Below are positions 34,756 to 43,902 of a DNA stretch of 64,000 nucleotides, piece after piece. Made by a program: the position numbers and the translations under genes. Source of the DNA: Motiliproteus sp. MSK22-1. Its GTDB lineage: Bacteria; Pseudomonadota; Gammaproteobacteria; Pseudomonadales; Balneatricaceae. Under the pieces are notes generated by a model. The model ran no database searches. It was not told the DNA's origin and was given only the letters and a program-made list of their open reading frames with translations. Numbering within the stretch: the stretch's first letter is position 1; each line of letters begins with the position of its first letter. The stretch covers positions 24,076 through 88,075 of the forward strand of contig NZ_MIEQ01000035.1 in assembly GCF_001968815.1 (NCBI RefSeq), given 5' to 3'.

Positions 34756-35718
34756 ATGGTTAAACATGTAGAACCTGATAAAACCCTGGTAAAAATGCCT
34801 TCCCTGAGGGCTGTTAAATCTTTTGTAGCGGCGGCCAAGTACCAGAATTTTACCCGTGCAGCAGAAGCTCTTTGTGTTACACAGGCTGCTATCAGTCGTC
34901 AGATCCGAGAACTGGAAGCATCTTTGGGAGTGGCTCTTTTTAAGCGGGCAGGGCGGGCTGTTGAACTGACAGAGGCCGGGACCATTCTTTATGATGCTGC
35001 CTATCTTTCGTTCGTCAATATTGCCCAGACCGCAGATCGAATAAAGTCCACTCATACCAATAAGCAGGTGTTGACGATATGTTGTTCACCTGCATTTTCG
35101 GCCCTTTGGCTCTCTCGTCGTTTACCGGGATTCTTTGCAGCAAATCCTGATATAGACATCAATGTTGTGGCGACGGAAAACTTTCTGAAAATGGAACCGG
35201 GGGTATATCCTGATGTGTTCATTAATAAAGTAACGGACCCCCGTAAAGGCTATCATTCTATCCCTTTGTTTCATGATGTGATTTATCCTGTCTGCACGCC
35301 GCAGTTTGTTGCGGAAAATCCGATGATTAATAGCCTGGAGGGACTGCGGGATACGGTACTGCTCAACTTGAGCCCCTATGGTCGTGCCCAGATTGCTGAG
35401 CATGTCGACTGGGGAGTATGGTTCGGTTTTCATGAAATACAGTTTGATGAGCGCCCGCGGGACGGCAGTCATGTGTTCAATGCAAATGATTACAATATGT
35501 TGATACAGATGGTATTAAATCATCAGGGAGTTTCGTTAGGGTGGCATCATCTGGTAGAGCCATTAATGGAGCAGGAGCTGTTGGTAAAGCCCGTTGGGCA
35601 GGAGTTAGTGTTTGAGAAAAAATTTCATTATCTTACTTATGCTGAAAGCAAAGTGGATAACGAAGAATTTAGCCGTTTTAGAGATTGGTTACTATCCTGT
35701 GTTGATCCGTCCTGTTAA
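34756..35718 (+). CDS. LysR-family regulator, GcvA-like
   Basis: A 320-residue protein with HTH (LRAVKSFVAAAKYQNFTRAA, VTQAAISRQIRELEASLG) and an effector domain with the GcvA/TrpI-like features LWLSRRLPGFFAANPDIDINV and NDYNMLIQMVLNHQGVSLGW. It is divergent from the Rieske gene with a 183-bp spacer, so it is the likely regulator of that gene. GcvA-like regulators often respond to amino acids such as glycine. Convergent with the following AraC gene. Confidence 0.9.
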   Translation: MVKHVEPDKTLVKMPSLRAVKSFVAAAKYQNFTRAAEALCVTQAAISRQIRELEASLGVALFKRAGRAVELTEAGTILYDAAYLSFVNIAQTADRIKSTHTNKQVLTICCSPAFSALWLSRRLPGFFAANPDIDINVVATENFLKMEPGVYPDVFINKVTDPRKGYHSIPLFHDVIYPVCTPQFVAENPMINSLEGLRDTVLLNLSPYGRAQIAEHVDWGVWFGFHEIQFDERPRDGSHVFNANDYNMLIQMVLNHQGVSLGWHHLVEPLMEQELLVKPVGQELVFEKKFHYLTYAESKVDNEEFSRFRDWLLSCVDPSC

Positions 35719-35739
35719 TCAGCCGGAAGGTTCAGGGGG

Positions 35740-36534
35740 TTATTGCTGTTGTATACGTCGAGCCCTGCCAGGAGTTTCGTGGAAAAAATGTTTATAGGCA
35801 CGAGAAAAACTGGAAGCGTCTGAAAAGCCTACTTCCGCGGCCAACTCCATCAGTGGCATCTGACTGTTAAGCACAAGAAACTGTGCCCGTAGCATACGAC
35901 GTTGCATCAGGTATTGCTGGGGGGTTATGCCGAACTGACGCTGACAGAGATGATAAAAATGACTCTCACTGATATTGACAGACTGTGCCAGTTCAGCATT
36001 GTCTGGTGGGGAAGCCAGGCGCCTGTCAATAAAGTTATCCAACTCTGTTCTGCATAATCGCTTATTTCCTGTCGGAACCGTTTGCCGGGATGAATACATC
36101 TGGCACAACTGAGTCATAAACAAAGAAACTAACTGGCAGCTGACCAAGGGATTGGTTTGGTTTTTTCCTCGTTGCAGTTGACCGGCGGCAAAATCCAGCA
36201 TGGGTATGATTTCTGAACTCAGGGATATAAATTCCGGCCGTTGGAACAGGGTTTCACTGAAGGGCATCTGGCATGCCTTTTCCAGAGCCTGAATATATGG
36301 ATCTCGGTCGGACAGGTCGACTACCAGAAGTTCGCTGTCGTCAGTCAGCCCTTCAAACAAATGCTCAACAGAGCTCGGTATAAGCGCAACCGTACCTTTG
36401 CTTAACCGGTGAGCATCACGCTGAAACTCACAGTCCATCTGGCCACGCCAGCCTATCAGTACCTGCGCATAGCTGTGGCAGTGTTCGCCCCGCTGTCGAG
36501 CAATTAAATTCCGACGTGTCTGGCTGCTATTCAT
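35740..36534 (-). CDS. AraC-family regulator with cupin-like sensor domain
   Basis: A 264-residue protein. The N-terminal part is an AraC-binding cupin (EHCHSYAQVLIGWRGQMDCEF, GTVALIPSSVEHLFEG) and the C-terminal part an AraC HTH (AELAQSVNISESHFYHLCQR, PLMELAAEVGFSDASSFSRA). The His/Glu pattern GEHCHSYAQ may bind metal or ligand. It differs from the two GlxA-type AraC proteins at 26-28 kb. It is divergent from the ornithine-cyclodeaminase-family gene across about 130 bp, which is the likely target operon. Confidence 0.9.
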   Translation of the reverse strand: MNSSQTRRNLIARQRGEHCHSYAQVLIGWRGQMDCEFQRDAHRLSKGTVALIPSSVEHLFEGLTDDSELLVVDLSDRDPYIQALEKACQMPFSETLFQRPEFISLSSEIIPMLDFAAGQLQRGKNQTNPLVSCQLVSLFMTQLCQMYSSRQTVPTGNKRLCRTELDNFIDRRLASPPDNAELAQSVNISESHFYHLCQRQFGITPQQYLMQRRMLRAQFLVLNSQMPLMELAAEVGFSDASSFSRAYKHFFHETPGRARRIQQQ

Positions 36535-36667
36535 AGAGTTACTGGGTTAGTTGCGAGTGAATTAAAGCAGGTTCATAGTCTCAGTATATAACTTCAGAGT
36601 TTGAATCAAAGATACAAATTTTGTTTTAGATACCATGGGGTACAGATTAACAATAAGAGAATCCGTT

Positions 36668-37630
36668 ATGCAATTGAATGCTGATGAAGTTCAGAGTGCC
36701 CTGCCATGGGACGCCTTGATTACCGCGTTGAGTGAGATGTTTGCGCGCGATGATGTCTGCTCACCGATTCGTCATCATCACAGTATCCAGGTACCCGGAG
36801 AGCCTGAGGCTACTTTACTGCTGATGCCGGCATGGCTGAGTGGTGAATATCTGGGGGTTAAGCAGGTTAATGTCTTTCCCGGCAACAGTCGTCAAAACAT
36901 GCCTGCGCTTTCCAGTCATTATACGTTGAGCTGCGGCAAGACCGGTCGTCCTTTAATGTTACTGGATGGAAATGAGCTGACAGCCCGACGTACTGCTGCT
37001 GCCTCCGCTTTGGCTTCGCGTTTTTTGTCCCGCGAAGATGCCAGTAATATGCTGATGGTGGGTGCGGGCCGTATGGCGTGCAGACTGATACCGGCACACA
37101 TGAGTGTTCGTTCCATCCAAACTGTGCAAGTCTGGAACAGAAATGAAGAGGCCTCGGCTAGTTTGGTCGCGGAGTTACAGGCTGCTGGTGTTAACGCTCG
37201 GATTTGTGCTGCCGATCAGCTGGAAGTGGCTGCACAACAAGCGGATATTATCAGTTGTGCCACTATGGCCACTGCTCCTTTGATACTGGGAGATTGGCTA
37301 AAACCGGGGGCTCACCTCGATCTGGTCGGCAGCTTTACCCCAACTATGCGTGAAACTGATAATACTGCCATGCAACGTGGCCTGGTATTTGTTGATACCC
37401 GCAAGGGGGCTCTCAGTGAAACCGGCGACCTTATTATTCCCATTTCTGAAGGTGCAATTACAAAAGACAAAATTGTTGCTGAATTTCATGAGCTGTGCAG
37501 TGGTAAGCACCCAGGACGATCTGGTTTGGAAGATGCTGAGAACGCCGTAACAGTTTTTAAATCTGTGGGGGATTCTATGGAAGATCTTGCGGCAGCCATT
37601 CTGGCATACCAACAGAGTTCTCACTCCTAA
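36668..37630 (+). CDS. ornithine cyclodeaminase/mu-crystallin family, probable 1-pyrroline-2-carboxylate reductase
   Basis: From ATG 36668 the product is 320 residues, normal for the family: PIRHHHSIQVPG at the substrate site, LMLLDGNELTARRTAAASALAS, a Rossmann motif NMLMVGAGRMACRLIP, and GAHLDLVGSFTPTMRETD. Bacterial members include ornithine cyclodeaminase, alanine dehydrogenase and the 1-pyrroline-2-carboxylate/1-piperideine-2-carboxylate reductase LhpI. The hydroxyproline/proline context favours the reductase. A frame continues upstream to 36635. It begins an apparent operon with the NhaC antiporter and DadA-like oxidase. Confidence 0.85.
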   Translation: MQLNADEVQSALPWDALITALSEMFARDDVCSPIRHHHSIQVPGEPEATLLLMPAWLSGEYLGVKQVNVFPGNSRQNMPALSSHYTLSCGKTGRPLMLLDGNELTARRTAAASALASRFLSREDASNMLMVGAGRMACRLIPAHMSVRSIQTVQVWNRNEEASASLVAELQAAGVNARICAADQLEVAAQQADIISCATMATAPLILGDWLKPGAHLDLVGSFTPTMRETDNTAMQRGLVFVDTRKGALSETGDLIIPISEGAITKDKIVAEFHELCSGKHPGRSGLEDAENAVTVFKSVGDSMEDLAAAILAYQQSSHS

Positions 37631-37680
37631 ACAAATACAGCCGTGGGGAAGTGCTCTACCCATCCTCAGGAGTCTACATC

Positions 37681-39189
37681 ATGAAACAGAAAAGTTCAGT
37701 CAAGATAGCAGCGCCCAGTCTGGGGGTTGCGTTGATTCCTATCGTTTTGACGATAGCTTTATTAGCAGTCCAGATTTTTTATTATGATGATTTTACACCC
37801 CATATTGCATTGGCCATCGGGTTTGCTATTACCGCTCTGGTCGGGTGGTCGCAGGGGTATCGGTGGAAGGATATTGAATCAGGGGCTTTTCACGTATTGC
37901 ATGTTGCGATGCCCTCAATTGCCACATTAATTGTGGTTGGGATGTTGGTCAGTACCTGGATTTCCAGTGGAACGGTACCATTGCTGATCTATTACGGACT
38001 GGAGCTAATAGATCCTGCCTGGTTCCTTGCGGCTGCCATGCTGCTATGTTCGGTAGTTTCGCTCTCCATCGGTACTAGCTGGACGACTGTCGGCACAGTG
38101 GGGTTGGCTCTGGTGGGAATAGGCACTGCCTTTGATATTCCGGTATATTGGACCGCTGGTGCTGTTGTATCGGGAGCGTTCTTTGGCGACAAAATATCTC
38201 CTCTGTCGGATACTACCAATTTGGCCGCCGCCGTTACTGAAACCAATGTGTTCGATCATATTCGCAATATGATGCCGACAACTATCCCTGCGATGGCAAT
38301 TGCTTTTTTGATCTATCTGATTGTGGGCGGGCAAACGGCTGCAGATGCCTCACAACTTGAACAGATAGCCTTATTCAAAGAAGGGCTGAGCAATCATTTT
38401 GATTTGGGTGTGCTGCCGTTGATACCGCTCCTGGTTGTCATGGGGTTGGCATTTTTTAAGGTTTCACCGATTCCTGCACTATTCACCGGTTTTGTTCTGG
38501 GAGCATTTGTCGCTGTTTATAATTACGGGTACAACCTGAATGAGGTTCTGACCTTTGCCCACAGTGGATTTAAGATCAGCACCGAATCTCCATCACTGGA
38601 CAGTCTTTTAAACCGTGGTGGAGTGTCGTCCATGACCTGGGTTGTCACCCTGATGATGTTTGCCCTGGCTTTTGGTGGCGCGCTGGAGCGTACCCGTTGT
38701 CTGGAATCTGTGGTGCAATCGATTATGCATATGACAAAAGGTTTCAGAGGGTTGCAGAGTAGCGCTATCTGTACATCGATAGCCACTAATGCGGTTTCCG
38801 GTGACGTTTATCTTTCGATTGCTCTTCCGGGTCGAATGTACGGCCCGGAATACGACAAGCAGGGGTACAGTCGTCTCAATTTGTCCCGCGCCATCGAAGA
38901 AGGTGGAACGCTTGTGTCCCCCTTGATTCCATGGAATGCCGGAGGAGCATTTGTTATGGGGACGCTGGGTCTGACGGTGACTTCCGGCGATTACAGTGCC
39001 TTGTTGTATGCGCCGCTGGCATTTGCTTGCTGGTTGTCACCGGTAATAGGAATTCTTTATGCACAAACCGGCTGGTTCTCCCTGCGCGCTGATGCAGGTC
39101 ATGATGATAATGAGTACAAAGAGGGCGTCGATCTTGTTAGCGATGGTCGGCAAGTGGATAGCCGGCAAGCGGGTAAAGGAGTTATCTGA
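37681..39189 (+). CDS. NhaC-family Na+/H+ antiporter
   Basis: A 502-residue membrane protein with about twelve segments and the NhaC pattern: IGTSWTTVGTVG, GAFFGDKISPLSDTTNLAA, and the C-terminal SSAICTSIATNAVSGDVYLSIALPG and EEGGTLVSPLIPWNAGGAFVMGTLG. NhaC proteins exchange Na+ for H+; members inside amino-acid catabolic operons may instead import the amino acid with Na+ (inference). AGGAG lies 8 bases before ATG 37681. It follows the cyclodeaminase-family gene by 50 bases and overlaps the next gene by one base. Confidence 0.9.
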   Translation: MKQKSSVKIAAPSLGVALIPIVLTIALLAVQIFYYDDFTPHIALAIGFAITALVGWSQGYRWKDIESGAFHVLHVAMPSIATLIVVGMLVSTWISSGTVPLLIYYGLELIDPAWFLAAAMLLCSVVSLSIGTSWTTVGTVGLALVGIGTAFDIPVYWTAGAVVSGAFFGDKISPLSDTTNLAAAVTETNVFDHIRNMMPTTIPAMAIAFLIYLIVGGQTAADASQLEQIALFKEGLSNHFDLGVLPLIPLLVVMGLAFFKVSPIPALFTGFVLGAFVAVYNYGYNLNEVLTFAHSGFKISTESPSLDSLLNRGGVSSMTWVVTLMMFALAFGGALERTRCLESVVQSIMHMTKGFRGLQSSAICTSIATNAVSGDVYLSIALPGRMYGPEYDKQGYSRLNLSRAIEEGGTLVSPLIPWNAGGAFVMGTLGLTVTSGDYSALLYAPLAFACWLSPVIGILYAQTGWFSLRADAGHDDNEYKEGVDLVSDGRQVDSRQAGKGVI

Positions 39190-40496
39190 TGTATTCCCCT
39201 GACGCTAATAATACAACCGGCTCTGTTGCTGTCGTTGGAGCCGGGGTTGTTGGTTTATGTACTGCGTTGGAAGCACAACGGAATGGATATCAGGTGACTC
39301 TGATTGATCGAGATGCGCCTGGTTTGGGGGCATCTTTTGGCAATGCGGGTTACCTGGCGACTGAATTGATTGATCCGTTATCTACCGGCAAAACCCTGCT
39401 CTCAGCTCTATCCATGTGGCTTAACCCCCATGGGCCGTTAGCGCTGCCGCTCTCATATATTCATCGCATATTACCCTGGCTGCTCCGCTTCGTTTTTGCG
39501 GCATATCCGAAGGTTGCAGATCATGGACGTAGGACTATTCATCAGCTCAATCAGGCTTCGGTTCCCGCTTGGCGGCGGTGCCTGAAAGATATCGAAGCCG
39601 ATGGTCAATTAATACAGTCCGGTTATCTGCTGGTGTGGGAGTCTGCAGATAAGCTGGAAGATGCCAGGCAGCATGCCCGTTATTTAAGGGAATGGGGCAT
39701 TACAACCAGACTGATCCGTGGTGAAGAACTGGCTGAGATGGAGCCAGAACTGGCCGGTCGAGTAAGTCATGCGTTGTATTTTCCTGAGGCTTATCAGGTC
39801 CGGGATCCTTATCAACTTTGTATGCAGTTGTTTTCCGCATTTCAGGCTCGTGGCGGGCAGTTTGTACAGCAATCCGTTAATGCCTTGTTGCCGATAGAGA
39901 ATGCTGTAAGGCTTCAAACCCCTTCAACAGCATTAAGGTTCGATCAGGCTATTGTCTGTGCCGGGGCATGGAGTAAACAGTTATTGCAAAGTACCGGCCT
40001 GGAGGTGCCATTAGAAGCCGAACGAGGCTATCACCTGACCATTAAAGCTCAGCATATCAAGCTAAACAGGCCGATTGGCTCAGCGGAGAGACGCTTTGTG
40101 ATGAGTCCCCTTGACTCTGGAATTCGGGTGGTTGGAATGACTGAATTGGGTGGGCTGAAGCTAAAGCCGATCAAACGCCGTTTTGATTCACTTCGTTATC
40201 ATTGTCGGAAGCTTATCACCTCACTGAATGACCCGTCTCTGGAAATCAGTGAATGGATGGGGCATCGCCCTACGTTACCGGACTCATTACCCGTTATTGA
40301 TCGCCATCCAGACTATCCTCAGTTGCTATTTGCTTTTGGTAATCAGCACCTGGGGTTGACTCAGGCGGCAATCAGCGCTGAGATGGTGGTGAATTTGATG
40401 GCTGGAGAGCCTTCAGCTAATGATCTAGAGCCTTCAGCTAATGATCGAAAGCAATCAGCCATTGACCGTGGGCCTTTTCGGGTAGACCGGTTTTAA
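39189..40496 (+). CDS. DadA-family FAD-dependent D-amino acid dehydrogenase
   Basis: A 435-residue flavoprotein: N-terminal dinucleotide-binding motif VAVVGAGVVGLCTALEAQRNG, LGASFGNAGYLATELIDPLS, and C-terminal WMGHRPTLPDSLPVIDRHPDYP with HLGLTQAA. This matches D-amino acid dehydrogenases including the cis-4-hydroxy-D-proline dehydrogenases LhpB/HypO, which yield 1-pyrroline-4-hydroxy-2-carboxylate. The last 30 residues are an unusual tail with two identical-in-length repeats (EPSANDL, EPSANDR) from a 21-bp DNA duplication. It overlaps the antiporter stop by one base, so translation is coupled. Confidence 0.88.
   Translation: MYSPDANNTTGSVAVVGAGVVGLCTALEAQRNGYQVTLIDRDAPGLGASFGNAGYLATELIDPLSTGKTLLSALSMWLNPHGPLALPLSYIHRILPWLLRFVFAAYPKVADHGRRTIHQLNQASVPAWRRCLKDIEADGQLIQSGYLLVWESADKLEDARQHARYLREWGITTRLIRGEELAEMEPELAGRVSHALYFPEAYQVRDPYQLCMQLFSAFQARGGQFVQQSVNALLPIENAVRLQTPSTALRFDQAIVCAGAWSKQLLQSTGLEVPLEAERGYHLTIKAQHIKLNRPIGSAERRFVMSPLDSGIRVVGMTELGGLKLKPIKRRFDSLRYHCRKLITSLNDPSLEISEWMGHRPTLPDSLPVIDRHPDYPQLLFAFGNQHLGLTQAAISAEMVVNLMAGEPSANDLEPSANDRKQSAIDRGPFRVDRF
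40407..40448 (+). repeat. 21-bp in-frame tandem duplication at the end of the DadA-like gene
   Basis: GAGCCTTCAGCTAATGATC followed by TA or GA occurs twice in succession, adding seven residues per copy to the C-terminal tail. A third degenerate copy (AAGCAATCAGCCATTGACC) follows directly. Confidence 0.85.
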
Positions 40497-40530
40497 GTGG
40501 GGCGGTAACAGTGATTTCGGGAGGTTTTTG

Positions 40531-40716
40531 ATGGCACTTTCACTTTATAACTACAACATTGTTCGTGTTACCGACGGAAAAAAGATAGTCAACTGCACGA
40601 TTATCAAAATGTGTTTTGACTATGCTGTTATCAAATACGAAGGGACTCAATACAAAGTACCCTACAGCATGATTGATCAGGTGGTGGGTCATGAATTACT
40701 AATGACTGCTCAATAA
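40531..40716 (+). CDS. small hypothetical protein
   Basis: A 61-residue protein with a convincing ribosome site (GGGAGG 7 bases before ATG 40531). The sequence alternates short hydrophobic strands with polar turns (YNYNIVRVTDGKKIVNCTII, YAVIKYEGTQYKVPYSMID), suggesting a small beta-barrel similar in feel to Hfq/Sm-like or SH3-like folds. I recognise no family. It follows the DadA-like gene by 34 bases and ends the operon before a terminator. Confidence 0.55.
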   Translation: MALSLYNYNIVRVTDGKKIVNCTIIKMCFDYAVIKYEGTQYKVPYSMIDQVVGHELLMTAQ

Positions 40717-41167
40717 CCTGCCTGATCTTGGCTGGCAGTTTGATCTCCTTTATTTTGATTGAGGGTTATTTCAATAGAGATGACGCCTGATAAGGGTCAA
40801 GTTCCACAATCGACATACAGTTTAAGGTCGTAAAACCTCTCCTGATAAAGACGAGCCCGCTTCAATGCGGGCTTTGTTTTACTCCATTTTTTAGTCCATT
40901 ACTGCCTGTGATCAATAACTCATCGTTATGTTTATTGCGAAAGAAATGTTGCTGTGGCGATTTTGAATTCTTCGTTAGTCTGTATTGGCGGTTGAAGGCA
41001 ACTGAAAAGCTATTCAAAACAGTATTCAAAACACAGAAATCTGTAACCACATTGAAAGCCCAAACTGTCGCAGGGCTAGTCTGAAACTTCTTTTGAAGTA
41101 GTCATGCTGGTTATGTTGTTTCGAGTGTTTTCGAGAATAAAAATCCAAACTACAGCAGGTGAGTTAA
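40717..41167. other. intergenic region with operon end and new promoter region
   Basis: The spacer holds a terminator (40852-40880) and then about 280 bp of AT-rich sequence leading to the DapA-family gene. A 62-codon frame on the minus strand has no protein-like character. No further RNA gene is visible. Confidence 0.5.
40852..40880 (+). terminator. rho-independent terminator
   Basis: The stem AGCCCGC / GCGGGCT with a 6-base loop is followed by TTGTTTT. It ends the operon that starts at 36668. Confidence 0.8.
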
Positions 41168-42205
41168 ATGCGCTTTGATGGGATTTACACACCGGTGATC
41201 ACACCTTTTGGTGAGGATTACTCAATAGACTATGACGCCTTTGCCCTGATGATTAAGCACTTGCTAAATGCAGGGGTGCAGGGTGTCATTGTTGGCGGAA
41301 CTACGGGTGAGTATTACGTTGAAACTCACGAAGAGCGTGTACGTTTATTGCAGATTGCCAAGGATCATACCGAGGGAAAGATTCCCGTGGTTTTTGGTAC
41401 TGGCTCGCTGAATCCTGATGATTCTATTGCGCTGGCTGAAGCTGCTGCAGAGCACAATGCTGACGCTATTCTTGTGGCTACTCCACCTTACTCGCTGCCG
41501 ACAGAACGTGAAGTGGCAATGCATGCCCTGGCCGTAGACCAGGCCGCGAATTTACCGGTGATGTTGTACAACTATCCGGATCGGATGGGCGTCATGATGG
41601 GGGAGGAATTCCTTGACAGAATTGGTCGCTCTGCCAATTTTCAGGCCATTAAAGAAAGCTCTGGAGATATTAATCGACTGCATTTACTGGCTCGGGATTA
41701 TCCGCATATTCAGCTTTCTTGTGGCATGGATGACCAGGCATTGGAATATTTTGCCTGGGGGGCCAGGAGCTGGGTCTGTGCAGGTTCCAACTTTTTGCCT
41801 GAAGAACATATAGCGATGTATCAGGCTTGTGCTGTTGAAGGTGATTTTGACAAAGGTAGAAGAATCATGTCGGCGATGATGCCCCTGATGAGAGTACTGG
41901 AGCAGGGGGGGAAATTTATCCAGTGTGTCAAATACGGTGTCACCCTGGAAGGGCTTTATGCAGGGCCCACACGGAAACCACTGTATGGACTGAACCGGGA
42001 TGAAAAGCGCTCTCTGGAACAGGTGATCCGTACAGTCAAAACGACGATTGCCCGTATTGTTGCTGAACCTTCCGAAAAGCTCATCGATGGAACAGGTAAA
42101 CATCTTAAAAGTGCTGAACAAACGGGAAAAAATACCCAAACAAGTGCTGTAAGTTCAGTAGCTGCTGGTGCCAGTGCGAAAAAGGGGGAACTAAGTCATG
42201 TCTAA
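41168..42205 (+). CDS. DapA-family lyase, possible 1-pyrroline-4-hydroxy-2-carboxylate deaminase
   Basis: A 345-residue class I aldolase-fold protein. The Schiff-base Lys is at 162 (AIKESSGD), the catalytic Tyr at 134 (MLYNYPDR), and the carboxylate-binding loop is GGTTGE (43-48). Beyond about residue 305 it has a low-complexity tail (GKNTQTSAVSSVAAGASAKK). The family includes dihydrodipicolinate synthase, N-acetylneuraminate lyase and HypD/LhpC, which deaminates the hydroxyproline intermediate to 2-oxoglutarate semialdehyde. Overlap of 8 bases with an aldehyde dehydrogenase gene and a nearby DadA-like gene support the HypD role; dihydrodipicolinate synthase is less likely in this context. 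Confidence 0.83.
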   Translation: MRFDGIYTPVITPFGEDYSIDYDAFALMIKHLLNAGVQGVIVGGTTGEYYVETHEERVRLLQIAKDHTEGKIPVVFGTGSLNPDDSIALAEAAAEHNADAILVATPPYSLPTEREVAMHALAVDQAANLPVMLYNYPDRMGVMMGEEFLDRIGRSANFQAIKESSGDINRLHLLARDYPHIQLSCGMDDQALEYFAWGARSWVCAGSNFLPEEHIAMYQACAVEGDFDKGRRIMSAMMPLMRVLEQGGKFIQCVKYGVTLEGLYAGPTRKPLYGLNRDEKRSLEQVIRTVKTTIARIVAEPSEKLIDGTGKHLKSAEQTGKNTQTSAVSSVAAGASAKKGELSHV

Positions 42206-43715
42206 TTTGCTGACTCATGAAGAATACCAGGCTATTGCTGCTGATCTAAATCCACCGAGCATGAGTTTCATTGATGGTCGCTTTCGTCCTGCCCTGTCGG
42301 GCAAAACGCTGCCCACTATCAATCCTGCTACTGGAGAGGTTCTGGCGAAGATTGCCGCATGCGATAAAGAAGATGTGGATTCGGCTGTTGAAAAAGCGCG
42401 TGAAGCTTTTGAAGATGGGCGTTGGAGTCGCCGTCATCCCGATGACAGAAAATCCGTGTTAATCAAACTGTGTAAACTGATTTCTCAGAACAGCCGGGAG
42501 TTGGCTGTTTTGGAGAGTCTGGACTCCGGTAAGCCAATTCTTGACTGTGAAACCATCGACATCCCTGAGTTGATTCATACCATCAAGTGGCATGCAGAAG
42601 CGATTGACAAAATTTATGATCAGACTGCACCGGTGGGACCCAATGCGGTATCTATGATTGTGCGTGAACCGATCGGTGTGGTCGGAGCGGTATTACCGTG
42701 GAACTTCCCGTTATTAATGCTGGCCTGGAAAATAGCACCCGCACTTGCGGCAGGCTGTTCGATGGTCGTTAAACCTGCCGAACAAACGTCACTTACTGCA
42801 TTAAAAATCGCAGAACTTGCGATGGAAGCCGGGCTGCCCCGTGGGGTTCTGAATATTGTCACCGGAACCGGGGCCGAAGTCGGAGAACCCCTGGGGTTAC
42901 ATATGGATGTGGATATGGTGAGCTTTACCGGCTCAACCTTAACCGGTCGGCGTTTTCTTCGGTATGCGGCGGATTCGAACCTGAAAAAAGTGGTTCTGGA
43001 ATGCGGTGGAAAGAACCCCTGTGTGGTGTTGGAAGATGCCGAAGATCTGGATCTGGTAGCCGCTCAGGTTGTTAATGCAGCGTTCTGGAATATGGGGGAG
43101 AATTGTTCGGCGGGTTCCCGCCTGATTGTCCATGAAAAGGTTAAAGATGAGTTGTTGGAGCGAATAAAGAATCATGCCCGCGACTGGCGTACCGGTGATC
43201 CTCTCAATCCTGCTAATCACCTGGGTGCCCTGATCGATAAGAACCATTTCAACAAAGTCTCTGGCTATTTGGACCTGGGTAAGGAAGAAAATAAAACTGT
43301 CCTGCTGGGGGGGGAAACCATGGATGGCGTGTACGTACAGCCTACCGTATTTGACGGTGTCCATCGTGATGATCGATTGGCTCAAGAAGAAATCTTTGGG
43401 CCGGTGCTGTCTGTGATCACTGTCTCCAGCTATGAAGATGCAATCCGTGTAGCCAATGATACCGATTATGGTTTGGCTGCTTCTGTATTCACGGCGAATG
43501 GAAAGCGTGCTATCCGCGCAGCTCAAAGTATCCGTGCCGGAACGGTAACGATTAATTGCTTTGGTGAAGGGGATATCACCACTCCTTTCGGGGGGTATAA
43601 ACAGTCCGGTTTTGGTGGTCGAGACAACTCTATTCATGCGCATGATCAATATACCGAGCTCAAAACTATCTGGATTGACCTGGGCGACAGTGCTGATGAG
43701 ATCTACGTAAGCTGA
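42198..43715 (+). CDS. aldehyde dehydrogenase, possible 2-oxoglutarate semialdehyde dehydrogenase
   Basis: A 505-residue ALDH-superfamily enzyme. Catalytic Cys 303 lies in NMGENCSAGSR, general base Glu 268 in LECGGKNP, and Asn 169 in LPWNFPLLM. NAD(P)-dependent oxidation of an aldehyde to an acid is certain at family level. The sequence style (RRHPDDRKSVLIKLCKLI) resembles PuuC/betaine-aldehyde types. Coupled by an 8-base overlap to the DapA-family lyase, it could oxidise 2-oxoglutarate semialdehyde to 2-oxoglutarate. Confidence 0.9.
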   Translation: MSNLLTHEEYQAIAADLNPPSMSFIDGRFRPALSGKTLPTINPATGEVLAKIAACDKEDVDSAVEKAREAFEDGRWSRRHPDDRKSVLIKLCKLISQNSRELAVLESLDSGKPILDCETIDIPELIHTIKWHAEAIDKIYDQTAPVGPNAVSMIVREPIGVVGAVLPWNFPLLMLAWKIAPALAAGCSMVVKPAEQTSLTALKIAELAMEAGLPRGVLNIVTGTGAEVGEPLGLHMDVDMVSFTGSTLTGRRFLRYAADSNLKKVVLECGGKNPCVVLEDAEDLDLVAAQVVNAAFWNMGENCSAGSRLIVHEKVKDELLERIKNHARDWRTGDPLNPANHLGALIDKNHFNKVSGYLDLGKEENKTVLLGGETMDGVYVQPTVFDGVHRDDRLAQEEIFGPVLSVITVSSYEDAIRVANDTDYGLAASVFTANGKRAIRAAQSIRAGTVTINCFGEGDITTPFGGYKQSGFGGRDNSIHAHDQYTELKTIWIDLGDSADEIYVS

Positions 43716-43902
43716 TCTTGCTGCGATTAGCTTAGTCATTGTTCTGAAGTCGGCAGTGTTAAATATGACTGCTGACTTCAGTGTTCACTGGCGTTTCTTA
43801 TCAATCAATATTGAAGAGTGAAATCACTGACAGTTAGAGCTGTGGCTTTTTTGTGCTGCCAATCTTCAACAGGGTCAATCTTTAAAATAATAGAGCAGAG
43901 CT

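Noticed and set aside
42939..43739. 266-codon frame opposite the aldehyde dehydrogenase gene
   Set aside because: Shadow frame of a conserved gene with catalytic motifs on the plus strand.
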